A stretch of DNA of 64,000 nucleotides from Draconibacterium sp. Its GTDB lineage: Bacteria; Bacteroidota; Bacteroidia; Bacteroidales; Prolixibacteraceae. Under the pieces are notes generated by a model that was given only the letters and a program-made list of their open reading frames with translations, made no database searches and was not told the DNA's origin. Shown in pieces: positions 33,967 to 45,390 of the stretch. Location of the stretch: positions 195,261 to 259,260 of the forward strand of contig JADIYN010000002.1 in NCBI GenBank assembly GCA_016705335.1. The letters are read 5' to 3'. The first letter of the stretch is position 1. The number at the start of each line of letters is the position of its first letter. A program made the translations under genes and the position numbers.

Positions 33967-35505
33967 TTAATCTGCCAATTCATTATTGGTTACTTTAAAT
34001 TCTGCAGGATAACATTTATCAATTTCCCTTATGATTTCGTTGATTTCAACAAAAGTTCCGCATGTAATTAAGGCTCCACAGAGTACACCTGTAATTCCGT
34101 GCAAATTTATGCTCTGCCCCGTTAAAAACAAATTCGGGATTTTAGTACGTGGAGAAATATACGATTCAATTGGCCTGGTACAGTCGCGCATAACTCCATA
34201 CATACTTCCTTCGCGTGTTCCAGTGTAATCCCGATATGTCAGCGGACTTGCAGAATAACTGTATTCAATTGCATCATTTAATTCAGGGAATATTTCTGCC
34301 ACCCTGATTAATAATTGTTCTTTTTTTAGGTTTTTAAAATCCTTATACAATTTTCCCCTGTTTCCAATACTTGTATTTTCCCATTGTTTAACTTCATCGT
34401 ATTTCATGTAAGTAATAATGGTGGCACTTTCAGCAAAGTCTGGATTTGCAGCATCGGAGGTAAAATAAATCATCAATCCCTGCGGCCAGTCACCTGCATT
34501 ATAATTATTGACACCCCAAACTTTGTTGGTTTTGTAGTAATAAAAATTCTTGTTTTGATAACGAACCTGATTCTTTTTAAGTACCAAATAAACAGTAAAT
34601 GAAGAAATTGTATTCCTCAAATTGTTCATTCTGTTTTTGTAGGATTTACGAATTTTATCATCAGGAATAAAATCCATTGTTAATGACGGGTGCATGTTTG
34701 AGATAAAACTTTCAGCTTCAAAAATATCTCCGGCTTTAGTTTCAACTGCGGACATTAGCAAATCATTAAAATGAAATTTAACGACTTCAGCTCTTGTAAA
34801 AACATCTCCACCCATTTCTTTTATTGATTCAGCCAGGGCCTCGGAAATCTGATCAGCGCCTTTTGTCAGCCGCCATGCACTTGTAATAAAAAAATGGTTA
34901 ACCAGCGCATGAACATAAAGTGGCGTAATAGCTTCTTCTCCTGCATGCAAAGGGTTCAATGCAGCTAAAACTGAACGCAAATCAATATTTTCAGTTAATG
35001 ATGCTATGTAATCGGAAGTGCTAATCCCGTAATAATTAATGTTCGTTAGGTCCATTAAATCAACTTCGCGCAAGTTGTAGATATCAGAATTTTCGCCCAA
35101 TTCCTTAATTTTTGACGCGTAGGTTTTTATAGCCTCTGCTTCATCAGGAAAATCGTTGATTAAACCTGCAACAAACTTTTCATAGCCCATTGCATAATTG
35201 TATTTCCGGCCATTAATATTAATTACATCAAATGCATCTTCATCAAGTTTTTTTACATCAACTTTCGATAATAAACCGAGATAATTAAAAAACCTGTGCA
35301 GTACTTCGCCGGGCCCCAAACTGCCCACATAATGCATTCCTGTGTCGAATTTGCATCCTTTTCTTTCAAAAGTCTGCAGGTTTCCACCAATTTGAAAATG
35401 TTTTTCAAGAACACAAACCCGGTAACCAAATTTCCCTAAAATGTAAGCACAACTCAAGCCGCCGAGTCCGCTTCCAATTACAACAATATCATATTTCGCT
35501 TTCAT
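33967..35505 (-). CDS. CrtI-like FAD-dependent oxidoreductase
   Basis: A 512-residue protein from ATG 35505, chosen because it places the dinucleotide fold (YDIVVIGSGLGGLSCAYILG) at the N-terminus; an upstream in-frame extension lacks sense. It belongs to the phytoene desaturase / retinol saturase-like group. C-terminal NLFLTGQSINLHGITG is the second FAD contact. It may desaturate or saturate the polyene, or isomerise double bonds. The frame is intact. It is a paralogue of the broken gene immediately upstream (35525-36944), so this copy may supply the function alone. Confidence 0.85.
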   Translation of the reverse strand: MKAKYDIVVIGSGLGGLSCAYILGKFGYRVCVLEKHFQIGGNLQTFERKGCKFDTGMHYVGSLGPGEVLHRFFNYLGLLSKVDVKKLDEDAFDVININGRKYNYAMGYEKFVAGLINDFPDEAEAIKTYASKIKELGENSDIYNLREVDLMDLTNINYYGISTSDYIASLTENIDLRSVLAALNPLHAGEEAITPLYVHALVNHFFITSAWRLTKGADQISEALAESIKEMGGDVFTRAEVVKFHFNDLLMSAVETKAGDIFEAESFISNMHPSLTMDFIPDDKIRKSYKNRMNNLRNTISSFTVYLVLKKNQVRYQNKNFYYYKTNKVWGVNNYNAGDWPQGLMIYFTSDAANPDFAESATIITYMKYDEVKQWENTSIGNRGKLYKDFKNLKKEQLLIRVAEIFPELNDAIEYSYSASPLTYRDYTGTREGSMYGVMRDCTRPIESYISPRTKIPNLFLTGQSINLHGITGVLCGALITCGTFVEINEIIREIDKCYPAEFKVTNNELAD

Positions 35506-35524
35506 AATATCGGTTAAAGGTTGA

Positions 35525-36944
35525 TCAGTAATTCCGGATTTTATCAAATAAATAATCGTTCCCAACAATTTCCTGGCAACAGGCCACAGCGCTGATTGTA
35601 ACTCCCAGAATGCCATGCATATTCAAATTTTGCCCGGTAAACAACAGGTTGCTGATTTTTGCACGTGGCAAAATAAGCGACGACATTGGATTATCTGCAA
35701 TTTTTTTTATCCCGTAAGCTGAACCCTCAGGCGTTCCTGTATAATCGAGGTAAGTTAATGGTGTGGCTGAATAAACCGATTTGATATGATCCCGGATATT
35801 TGGAAACTTTTTGGAAACTGCATCCAGTAATATCTCTGTTTTCAGGTTTTTAAAATCATAATAATCAGGTGGTCGGTTTAATCGGGTTGTATTTTGCCAT
35901 TTAATCAGTTCATCAAATTTCATGTATGATAAAACAACCAGCCCGTTTGCATAATTTCCGGCTTTTGAATTTGCGGGCGAATACAACATAAAATGTTCAG
36001 GCCAGTTTTTTTCAATATAATTTGTTCCCCACACATTTGAGTTTGGAAAATGATGATAATTAAAATTGAATTGATTGAGACTGTTTTTCTTCAAGACCAG
36101 GTACAAACTAAACATTCCAACCGAGTTTTGCAACGAAAGAATCCGGTTGCTATAAGCTTTGCGAACCATTCCTTAAGGCAGTAATTTCAAAGTTGAAGCC
36201 GGGTGTGCGTTGGAAATAATCCATTTGGCCTGCAGGCGCTCCCCGTTTTCCAGACAAACGTGTGTTATTTGATATGCAGCGCCATCGAGCGAAACAACTT
36301 TACTGTTTTTCTGAACAACTCCACCATTATTTACAATTCCTTTAGCCATAAGATTTGCCAGTTGCGAACTGCCGTTAACAAAACGCCAGGCACTTTTTAT
36401 AAACGAGTAATTTATGAGCGAATGAATATACATTGGAGTTTCATCCTCAACACCTGCGTAAAGTGAACTCATTCCGGCCAATACTTTTTGAAGTTTTTGG
36501 TTTGAAGTGCATGATTTTAAAAACGCCGATACACTTTGCTGTTTTTCCAAAACCGAAAAATCAGTCTGATTTGCTTCCAAACTGTAAAGTGGAAAACTGT
36601 TGCAAACCACTTCCATTTGACGAAGGTAGTTTAGCAGATTTTCACGTTCTTTTGGAAAATATTCAGTTAATCTTTTAACAAAATAGTCGTGACCCTGGGC
36701 AAATGGATATTCAACGCCATCATTTTCAAATGATATTTTATAAGATTTCTCCTTTACCAAGACTTTCGGTATAATTCAAACCTGTATTAAAAACTGTACC
36801 TTCTTTAACGAAAGATTGTAAAGTTCCGCCAATGCGCTCGTTTTTTTCAAGAACACACACTTTTAAACCTTCTTTTGAAAGTATATTTCCGCTGACCAAA
36901 CCGCCCAGGCCACTCCCAATTATTATGACATCGTATATTTCCAA
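35525..36944 (-). pseudogene. CrtI-like FAD oxidoreductase, broken paralogue
   Basis: Starts at TTG 36944, which directly follows the TAG of the preceding gene. The Rossmann start IIIGSGLGGLVSGNILS is intact. Near 36740-36760 the frame breaks, and comparison with the paralogue (33967-35505) shows about 22 codons missing between ESLGKGEIL and SYKISFENDG. Then an in-frame TAA at 36170-36172 stands where Glu is expected (KLLP-stop-GMVRKAYSNR). The C-terminus continues to LLFTGQNLNMHGILG. Unlike the homopolymer indels elsewhere, these are a deletion and a nonsense change, so this copy may be truly inactive. Confidence 0.7.
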
Positions 36945-39900
36945 CTAAATTTTACCTTTTCGCTGTAAAACGTAAATCATATTCGAAGTTAGCTTTGTTT
37001 TGTCGATGCGTGCGAAGCTAAATCCATTTGACAAAGCAAGCTGCTCAATTTTTTCCTGAAAAGAAGTACAATTTTTCGTATTCAGTTTTGTTAAAACCTA
37101 GCAGGCGTGTTGAGAAAAACTCTGTCAACTTTGTACCTTTTGTGCGTTTTGCCAAATCAGTGTCGGCATCACGGATTATAATCTGTCCGTTCTCATTTAG
37201 ACTTGCCATACATTTTTTGATGCAGCTTTCCTGTTGTTTCTCGGGCATGTAATGCAATACATCAGCAAGAATAATTGCGTCCGCTTTTGGTATTTCCAAA
37301 TTTAAAATATCACCCGATATAAAAACCAGGCCTTCTTTATTTTTATGAGCTAGTTTTGCCAGTTCAACTTTCTGCGAGTCATAATCAATGGCAAATATTT
37401 GCCGTTCAGGCGCAACCAATTTCAACATGGCCGACATAAAACCATAACCGCAGCCAATGTCACAAATTACTGCATCGCGCGAAATTGTGTTATTGAAAAA
37501 ATTGTAATTACGTTCAAGCCTGATTTTTACACGTAAATACCATTCCAAAACCGGGCCTTTGTAAATGTAGGATTGAATTAACCTTGATGAAAAGTAATCG
37601 GGCGTTTCCAATTTCTGAGATAGATCATGAAATTCGTTTCTGAAAAATTTTAAAAGCTCATTACTTCTTGAAATATAAGTTTCCTTTTCCAGGAAATTCT
37701 CTTTTTTGATTGGGTCAAGAAACTTTATTGTAACCTGTCCGTTGCGAATAAAAACTCGTTACGGTCCATACAATGATTTGCACCATGAATTAATACAGGC
37801 AAAATGTCCAACTTCAATTTTTCAGATAAAAAAACGGCACCATTGTGAAACCTGCTGATTTTTCCATCATGTGTGCGGTGTCCCTCGGGGAAAACCAATA
37901 TCGAATATCCATCATTCACACATTTTTGCAATGGATCAACAATTTCTTCCATTCCTTTGCTAATTGGATGATAATCAAGAAACCGGACAATAAATCCATA
38001 AAACGGATTGTTCCAAACCCAATCATTTGTTAAAACAATAATTTTCGGGTTCAGCAGTAGTATCAAAGTTAAATCGAGATGCGACTGGTGGTTGCTTACA
38101 ATAATTTTCGGCGTTGATAAATCGAATTTTTTACGATCTATCATTTTCTTTTTGATACCGAAAATACTGTAAACAATAAAAAAACTGAGAAATTGTAAAA
38201 GGCGGTGAAGTATATATTTTTTGGTTTTTAACCTGACCGGTAAAATCAACAAAACAGGAATCAGCCCGGTTAAAGTTGCACAACCTGTAAGAAACTGCAC
38301 AAAAGCAAAAACTGAAGTAAAAAGATTATATAAAGTTACGGGTGCAGTGCGGTCTTTGCCGTTATTGAAATACAAAAACCTGTAACAAACAGGAAGTAAG
38401 GTGTAGCTTCAGAAAAAGTATTGAACCAACCCCGATAATCGATAATGCCGCAATTGATTTTAGCGCAGGATGTTTGGCAAAAATAAGCACACCAATGCCT
38501 GCAAAAGTAGTGAGCGCCGAAAGCAAAATAGAAAGTTTACTGGCAGTTAATTCATTGTGACCGAATTTTCTTTCTTCAATCAATGCATTTAAAATAAAAA
38601 CTGCATAATCAACTCCCAAACCAAATATGAAAGTAGAAATAATGATATTGAAAATATTGAATTCGATGCCAAACAAGCCCATTATACCCAGTGTCCATAA
38701 CCATCCTACAATTAATGGGATCATTGCTAAAATTGCAAGTTCAATGCGCCCGTAAGAAATAAGTAAAACGGCAAATACTGCAAACAACGAAATCCAAACC
38801 AGTTGATTGAAATCGTTTTTCAAGGCATCAACCAATTTAACCGAGAAGTGCTGTTTGTCCCAAAGCATTGCATCTTTGCTTTTACCAAGTACCGAATAAA
38901 GCATTTCCTTTTCCGATTGATCAACTTTTAAAGTACTCAATAAATACACTTTGTCAGCTTTTTTCTTTACAAGTGATTCGAAAAAGCTATTTACTATAAA
39001 ATCCTGATCTGCAGCCGACAATAATGTAAAATTATTGTTCAGCAGGTTTTCAAATTCATTAAAAGTCCCGGGTTTAAACTGATTTTTTTCGCCGGCGGAT
39101 TTTACATTTTCAATGCAATTGGTTTTTCTTTCATTTGTCCAAAAAGAATTCCACCTGTCCAAACGTATTTGCTGTTCGCCTTTCGACTTTAAAATTGAAG
39201 ATACAGTTAAAATATTCTGAATTATACCCTCATTTTTCAGCGAATCAATTTGAGAGGTTTGTGTTTCCAAAGTAGCCAGTGCTTCATCAAAAGTGTTTCC
39301 CTGTGCAATAAAAAATACCGAACGAAATGCTTCAGAACTTATCGTTTTTAATTTTTCCTCCGTTTTTTTCAGGTAAGGCGATTGATAATTCAAAGCTTCC
39401 AAATCAGTATTAAAAATAACCCGGGTTGCCGGATAAATGCTTAATAATGTAAAAATCACGATTCCCCATTGTAAATACTTTATTTTGTCGAATTCAATTG
39501 AAACAAATTTGTTTAAGGTTCTGATGCTTTTTGTTTCTTTTACCGACAATTTTTCCTTTAAAAACTGAGGTGTAACAATTAACACAAAAAGGGCGGCGCT
39601 TAAAATACTTATGGTGGCAAAAATCCCTAATTCTCTCAATGCAGGAGAATCGACAAAATACAGACATAAAAATGCAATTGCAGTTGTAATACTGCTAATA
39701 ATTAACGGAAGTGAAATAGATGAGAGTGTGACTTTTATTGATTTGGTTGATCTGTAATTAACAAATAAATGGATTGTATAATCTATTGTAATACCCATTA
39801 AAATGGAACCAACTCCCAACGCAATTGCCGAAATGGTGCCATAAAACCAATAAAAACTCCCGAGACTGACAATTAAACCAAACACAACAGGAAGAAAAAC

Positions 39901-40785
39901 CAGCATAAAAATCCGTCCCGACTGAAACAACAGGCTAATCACCAATACAAGCAGTACCAATGCCAAACCAACGGTTAAGAATATGTCGCGTTTTACCTGA
40001 TTTGCATTGCAAACAGTAACCACGGGCGCCCCGTAATAATCAACAGTATTAAAAGTGCTGTCAACCGCTGATTTCGCTTTTTGAATATTTTCGACAAGCA
40101 ATGAATTCTTTCCTGTATCAGAAGTTCCGTAAGCTGTTTCAATAAAGAAAAACAAGTGGTAGCCGTTACCCGAAAAAATCTGGTTTTTATATAGTTTGTA
40201 TGAATCTCCGAGTTGAAGGTTCTTTAATTTCAATAAAACAATTGGTGTAAAATGCAAAGGATCTTTTAAAATGAATGAACGCATTCCCATACTTGCTGGC
40301 GTCATCAAAGCTTTAAAATTCCCTTGAATGGTATTTTCAATTGATTCGTTGTTTAACTTTTTTTCAATGGTTTTATAATCTTCTTCTTCAAGGAAAAGTG
40401 GCAAATTCCTGTAAAAAACATCATAAGTCAGGTCAACTATTTCATTTTCAACACCAAAACTTAAAGTGCCGATTAAACTGTCAGCCGGACTTAAAAATTC
40501 GATAAATTTATCTGCAGTGGCAATTAATGAATCGTATTGCGGAGCCAAACTTGTATCGGATTGAGAAACAACAAGTACAATTTTGTTTGAAAAATCGATG
40601 TCTTCCATCAATTTGTTCACGGTTTCTGTTTCTTTATTGCTCAACAGAACTTCCGAAATATCTTCTTCCAAATGAATTTTGGAAATACCAAATCCAAAAA
40701 ATAACATTATGGCAACCAAAACCAAAAGGCTGACAAAACGAAACCGTTTAATAATTTTGAATATTTCCCAAAAAAAAGTTCCCAT
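36945..40785 (-). CDS. Trifunctional MMPL transporter / lysophospholipid acyltransferase / SAM methyltransferase, three frameshifts
   Basis: About 1280 residues when four pieces are joined. Residues 1-800: MMPL/RND-type exporter with two sets of membrane helices (IFGLGVDYAVFILNALIEE). Next: PlsC-type acyltransferase (IVSNHQSHLDLTL, FPEGHRTHDG). Then a linker (NELLKFFRNEFHD) and a class I methyltransferase (ICDIGCGYGFMS). Frame breaks near 38395, 37753 and 37055 lie in linkers or domain ends. Reading through them gives continuous protein (for example RNGQVTIKFLDPIKKENF). This three-domain fusion is a known annotation in Bacteroidetes. It likely exports, acylates and methylates the product. ATG overlaps the TGA of the glycosyltransferase gene. 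Confidence 0.8.
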
Positions 40786-41951
40786 CAGCTTTTATGTTTT
40801 TTCCTAAAGAGCAATAACAACAAATATGTAAAACTTCCGCTAAAAATACCTAAAACAATGGCAAGCAAAATACTGCCAACTAAATATTGCAATAAACTGT
40901 TTTGCTATTGAATCCAATCCGAAAGCGTTTGAAAACCTGATTTCTGACAGTGGATGCCCCAAAACGAAAGCACCGGTTAAAATACTTCCAAAATTATAAA
41001 CGGAATCATGGGCGGAATACTAATATTAGCGGCTAATATTACCAATGGTTTGTGCAGCTTAAAAACATAAGCCAAAGCAATTGCAACTATCAATTGGTAG
41101 CCCCAAATAGGAACAATCCCCATGAAAACCCCAAATCCAACTGATGCAGCGAGTTTAAAATTCCCCTCCTCGGTAAAAACAAGCATCGCTTTTAAATTCT
41201 TCCATGAAAGCTGTTTTATAAAGTCGCGGGGTTTTATATATGCAAAAGCTATAGTACAAAGTATGGTATTTAAAACACTTATCCTGAAGAAATCCATAAA
41301 AGGACGAAAATGTGTAACGCGTTCTCCTTCCTGTTCATATTTCACCTGAACAGGTTCGCTGATTACGGGAATTCCTTTCCAGGCGGCGCGCACGGGAACT
41401 TCAATCTCATATTCAAACTTTGGGCTGAAGAATTTGATTTTTGAAAATAATTTGATCGGATATACACGGTAACCTGATTGTGTGTCTGGAAGCCGGATTC
41501 CGGTTTCAACCCAAAACCAAAAGTTTGAAAAACGGTTACCAAAACTGCTACCTCCGGGAACACCTTCCTGCGACATGTTTCTTGCTCCAATAATCAGCGA
41601 GTTGGGTTCATTTGCCAATCGGGAAACAAGTTGGGGTAAATCTTCGGGAAAATGCTGCCCGTCAGAATCAATGGTAATAGCATATTCAAAACCAAGTTCC
41701 AGTGCCTTAACAAAACCATTTTGCAAAGCACGGCCTTTCCCTTTATTTACTTTGTGGGTAACAATATGCAACGCAAGCAGGTAATCTTTTAAAATTTGAG
41801 AAGTATTATCGGTAGCACCATCGTTTACAACAATAACATTATTTGTAAAAACCCGAACCCGATCAATAACATTAGCAAGGGTTTTGTCATTGTTATATGT
41901 GGGAATAATCACACATATTTTTAACGCTTCAAACAAATCAGAAACTGCCAT
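40785..41951 (-). CDS. Family 2 glycosyltransferase with C-terminal DUF2062 membrane domain, two frameshifts
   Basis: About 388 residues. N-terminal GT-A domain with VIIPTYNNDKTL and the metal-binding DSDGQH (DxD). The C-terminal DUF2062 domain has hydrophobic helices (VGFGVFMGIVPIWGYQ). Indels near 40985 and 40880 break the last helices; joining gives FGSILTGAFVLGHPLSEI and then QYLVGSILLAIVLGIF. It probably transfers a sugar to a lipid-linked or aryl-polyene acceptor at the inner membrane. Its stop overlaps the start of the trifunctional gene (TGATG), and its start overlaps the dehydratase gene by 14 bp, so these are tightly coupled. Confidence 0.8.
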
Positions 41952-42315
41952 TTAACTCCCCCCGCATTTTAAAAAAAGTCTTTGTATCTGAGTAAATGAC
42001 GGCTTTTACTTTAAAACCGTTCTCAATTGCATCAGTTGAAATATCCAGGAAAACATATTTTGCTTCATTTGGCAGCCACATGTTAATAAATTTCATGTCG
42101 GCAACTGAATTGAAAACCAATTCTCTTTTAAAATAGCTGCACATAACTTCTTTAACTATTTCCATTTGGCAAACACCGGGCATTACCGGATTTCCGGGAA
42201 AATGTCCTTCAAAAACGGCATGATTTGCCTTGATTTCAATTTTGAACTTCAAAAGTGAATCCGAACTTTCTTCTAATTCTGTATATGAAAATAAGTCATT
42301 AAGTAACATATTCAA
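41938..42315 (-). CDS. Hotdog-fold 3-hydroxyacyl-ACP dehydratase (FabZ/ApeI-like)
   Basis: A 125-residue protein with HAVFEGHFPGNPVMPGVCQME. The His and the later Glu of the long helix form the dehydratase active site. It is predicted to create the double bonds of the polyene together with FabG (27306-28034). Overlaps on both sides (4 bp with the lipoprotein gene, 14 bp with the glycosyltransferase) show one transcript. The frame is intact. Confidence 0.8.
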   Translation of the reverse strand: MNMLLNDLFSYTELEESSDSLLKFKIEIKANHAVFEGHFPGNPVMPGVCQMEIVKEVMCSYFKRELVFNSVADMKFINMWLPNEAKYVFLDISTDAIENGFKVKAVIYSDTKTFFKMRGELNGSF

Positions 42316-42929
42316 TTAATTCTTGTAAGCTCAATCCGCAATTTAACGGGCCGGTGCTGGATTTGTATTGCATCTGCTTTTCCATTGTTCAAACCTTTAA
42401 ACTGAATTTCAGTTTTGTTATACAATGTTTTCGACATGATTTTGGTTACAGTTCCATCTGCAAAGTAATAAAAATCCCGGCTATCCTTTTTCTTGTAAAC
42501 CATAGTTTTTACATCGATGTCAAGGTTCTTTTTCCTTTTCAGATTTTGCCGGGCCGGCTCATCAAGTGCCAGTTTAAAATCGTGGTACAAAAGTTTGAAG
42601 AGTCCCTTTTTTGAAAGTGGTTCGATACAATAATTAACATAAAAGTCTTTGTGCGTGAAAGACATGTCGAGCAAAGTCATCCCTACTTCTGACATTAAAA
42701 CAGCGCGAAACTTATTGTCTGCCAATTTTTTAAACACAAAAATGCCTGAAAAATATTTCCCGCTTACATCTATTGTTCCCCTGAAAATTGCTTCTGTTGC
42801 ATCTGTTCCGAAAATAGGGATAAACGAAGAATGAATGGAGCTATTTTCGGTTTTTGAAAAATTTTGTTGGGTACTGCAGGAAACGGTGAAAACGCACCAA
42901 CTAATTAGAAGTAAAAGTTTTCTCATCAA
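42312..42929 (-). CDS. Cluster-associated outer-membrane lipoprotein of unknown function
   Basis: A 205-residue protein. A signal peptide ends in CVFTVSCSTQQ with a lipidation Cys. The mature part is a beta-rich domain with ISGKYFSGIFVFKKL-like strands, comparable in size and position to the DUF3261/LolB-like lipoproteins of aryl-polyene clusters. It may receive the product at the outer membrane from the LolA-like carrier encoded next. No enzymatic motif is seen. It overlaps the LolA-like gene by 29 bp. Confidence 0.65.
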   Translation of the reverse strand: MMRKLLLLISWCVFTVSCSTQQNFSKTENSSIHSSFIPIFGTDATEAIFRGTIDVSGKYFSGIFVFKKLADNKFRAVLMSEVGMTLLDMSFTHKDFYVNYCIEPLSKKGLFKLLYHDFKLALDEPARQNLKRKKNLDIDVKTMVYKKKDSRDFYYFADGTVTKIMSKTLYNKTEIQFKGLNNGKADAIQIQHRPVKLRIELTRIN

Positions 42930-43548
42930 TTGGTTCGTTAAATTTTCTATCGTAGAAAGTTATTTTTGTAAAATCTCCTGTTGATTCAATTATTTTAATT
43001 GAAGACACAGCCAAATCACCTTTTTCGAAATATATTTCAACACCGGCGACATATTTTTTCATATTGTCATTTACTGGTTTCAACAACAACTGGTATTGTT
43101 TTGGCGATTCATTTAATGAAAAATCAAAATCTTTGTTTTTGCCCAAATCACCTTTTACGGCGCCAAGCATCAAATTGTTAATTTGCTTAAACAAAGCGTT
43201 TGAACCGGCATCGAAAACATTTGTATTATTCCCGTCTTTAATTACAACTTCGTTACCGTTAAAAAGAATCAGATACTTAAATGGCTGTGTATATTCCCAG
43301 CGCAACCTGTCTTCTTTTTTATACCGAAACAGGCCTTCAGATTTAATTGACTCTGTTAAAAAACTCAATTGCTTTTCTTGTATAAAATTACTTTTAATGG
43401 TTTTTATCGATTCTGAGGTTTTGTTTATTTCAGCTTGTATTTTGTTGAAATTGGCAACAGGTTTAAAATCCTGTCCGATTGCCAACCCTGAACAAAAAAG
43501 GAAAAACAAAATTCCCTGAAAGAGTTTTAAATGATTTTTTCTACTCAT
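42901..43548 (-). CDS. LolA-like periplasmic lipoprotein carrier
   Basis: A 215-residue secreted protein with signal peptide (ILFFLFCSGLAIGQ) and a half-barrel pattern typical of LolA: SNFIQEKQLSFL near the start, then GLFRYKKEDRLRWEYTQPF. LolA carries acylated cargo across the periplasm. A dedicated copy in an aryl-polyene cluster probably moves the lipid-like pigment to the outer membrane. The frame is intact. Function is inferred from fold and context. Confidence 0.8.
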   Translation of the reverse strand: MSRKNHLKLFQGILFFLFCSGLAIGQDFKPVANFNKIQAEINKTSESIKTIKSNFIQEKQLSFLTESIKSEGLFRYKKEDRLRWEYTQPFKYLILFNGNEVVIKDGNNTNVFDAGSNALFKQINNLMLGAVKGDLGKNKDFDFSLNESPKQYQLLLKPVNDNMKKYVAGVEIYFEKGDLAVSSIKIIESTGDFTKITFYDRKFNEPIDEKTFTSN

Positions 43549-43573
43549 TTTTTTGTTTTAAAAATTCGCGCCC

Positions 43574-44341
43574 TTAATTTTTCTCATCTAAAAATTTGTC
43601 AATTCGTTGTGTTCTAAAACCGTTTTCCAAAAGGAAAATCAATAAGCGCTCTAAAATAAAAATAATTTGTGGCGAAGTATCGTGTAACAAAACAATATCT
43701 CCCGATTTTAAATTAGAAGTAATTTTAAAAAGCGCTTTTGTTCCTTCTTTATCATTCGTATCAAATGACCGGATACTCCAACCAATACAAACCATATTTA
43801 GTTTCCGGACTGCACCTGCAATATTGGGATTACTCACACCATATGGCGGCCTGAAATAACGGTTGGATTTTCCTGTAATTTTTTTGATTACCGCATTTGT
43901 ATTTTTTATCTCCTCTGTAATTTTTTTTCGGGATTGTACCGGAAAATTACTTGTATGAGAATAACTGTGGTTACCAATAAAATGCCCTTCATCTACAATT
44001 AATTTCGCAAACACAGGATTTTCAGTCAAACGTTTTCCCACACAAAAAAAATTACCTGTTGCTTTGTAATCTTTCAATAAATCCAAAATTGCTTTTGTTT
44101 TTTCGCCCGGACCGTCATCAAAACTCAAAAATATCTCTTTCCTATCATTTGGCAAATTACAAATTATGGGCATAAAAAACTGCCATTTTACTGTAATTAC
44201 CCCGAGAGTTACAACAATTACATAAACTACAAAAACGAAAAGAAGGAGAATCCAGGCATGTTCAAACCCCACGAATTGAAGCATTGCAAAAACGACAATC
44301 AGGAGAGCAAAAACGATATTTAAAGTCCTGAATTTTAGCAT
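43574..44341 (-). CDS. Polysaccharide deacetylase (NodB/CE4) with membrane anchor
   Basis: A 255-residue protein. Two N-terminal hydrophobic helices precede a NodB domain with FLSFDDGPGEKT (catalytic and metal Asp), HSYSHTS (metal His pair) and RPPYGVS. It likely removes an acetyl group from an amino sugar. Together with the GT2 gene this suggests the pigment is joined to an N-acetylated sugar that is then deacetylated. It overlaps the chain-length-factor gene by 7 bp. Confidence 0.8.
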   Translation of the reverse strand: MLKFRTLNIVFALLIVVFAMLQFVGFEHAWILLLFVFVVYVIVVTLGVITVKWQFFMPIICNLPNDRKEIFLSFDDGPGEKTKAILDLLKDYKATGNFFCVGKRLTENPVFAKLIVDEGHFIGNHSYSHTSNFPVQSRKKITEEIKNTNAVIKKITGKSNRYFRPPYGVSNPNIAGAVRKLNMVCIGWSIRSFDTNDKEGTKALFKITSNLKSGDIVLLHDTSPQIIFILERLLIFLLENGFRTQRIDKFLDEKN

Positions 44342-45387
44342 TTCGATAAAAGCATAAAAGACCAGGAATTATTACCGATATAATTTATCACCAAAACTTT
44401 TTTAAACATGCGTTTGGCTTCACCGCGCAAACATGCGCTTTCACCAACATTTGCATTCAAAACAGCATAGTTTGCCAGCCAAAGTGCAAAAAGTGGAGTC
44501 GGTACCAAAACAACCTGAAAGATGCCTGAAACCAGCAACAGTTGAGGTTTTAAATTTTGAACTCATTAATTTCAGTAAATCTTTTGTAGCCGGAGTTCCA
44601 TCAATTCCGGGAATCAACAAATCGATATCTGAATCTTTAACTGAAATTTATTTAAAATCAGAAGTAACAGTTACCAAATCAGTATTCGCACACGACAAAA
44701 TTTCAACTCCAAGCAACTCTGCACTTGCCAGGGAAGAAGATTGATTTGAAAGCACAAAAAATCCGGCTCCTTCACCCGGTGTAATTGTTTTGTTCTTTCC
44801 GGTTAACAAATCTTCCTTTGTAATTTGCACTTCCGATAAACATCCAATTTGTTTGTGCAAGTTGATGCTTAATTCTGTTTGTTCATCAAAACCACCAATT
44901 AAAGCGGTTTCAACTTCTCCGGCTTCAAGCATTAAAATTCCGTCAATCAGTGCTGTTTCAAAAGATGCTTGTTTTTGAGAGTGAGTAAGATTTGCAACAT
45001 GCAGATTTTTCAGCAAAGCAATTTGTCCGCCAACTGCATTGTGCGTTGAACGAATAAATGCTGTCGGATTTAACAACCGTTCTTCATTTTCATGCATTTG
45101 TATCAGGAAGACTCCTGTATCATCAATACATCCGAAACTTGAGGCTGTAATAATTACTTCGGGCGAAAAATCCTGAAGATGCGCCAAACAATCAAATGCC
45201 GAAACCAAGCTAAATTTAACAATTCGACTCATTCTGCGAAGCATGGCCGGAGGAAGGTAATCTTTGTAGATTGGCTCAATAATGCGCAAACAGCCATTTT
45301 CGGCACGTTCAAACTCATCGGGCAAAAATTTCCTCCAAGTGTTTTTTGTGCCGAAACCATTGACGACGCTATAATATAAACAGCCAT
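44335..45387 (-). CDS. Ketosynthase chain-length-factor-like protein, disrupted
   Basis: About 350 residues from ATG 45387 (MAVYIIASSMVSAQKT). A T-run deletion near 45345 shifts into FLPDEFERAENG. The KS N-terminal fold follows, but the active-site Cys is absent; FIRSTHNAVGGQIALL occupies the region. That is typical of a chain-length factor that pairs with an active KS. An in-frame TAA at 44648-44650 interrupts SDFK-stop-ISVKDSDID, and an extra T near 44505 shifts into FALWLANYAVLN. The TAA is not a frameshift and may be a real nonsense mutation or a base error. It lies 3 bp after the KS gene it would partner. Confidence 0.7.
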
Positions 45388-45390
45388 ATT

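Noticed and set aside
35506..35616. N-terminal extension of the intact CrtI-like oxidoreductase
   Set aside because: It overlaps the end of the upstream paralogue in another frame, and the Rossmann motif begins at the ATG 35505.
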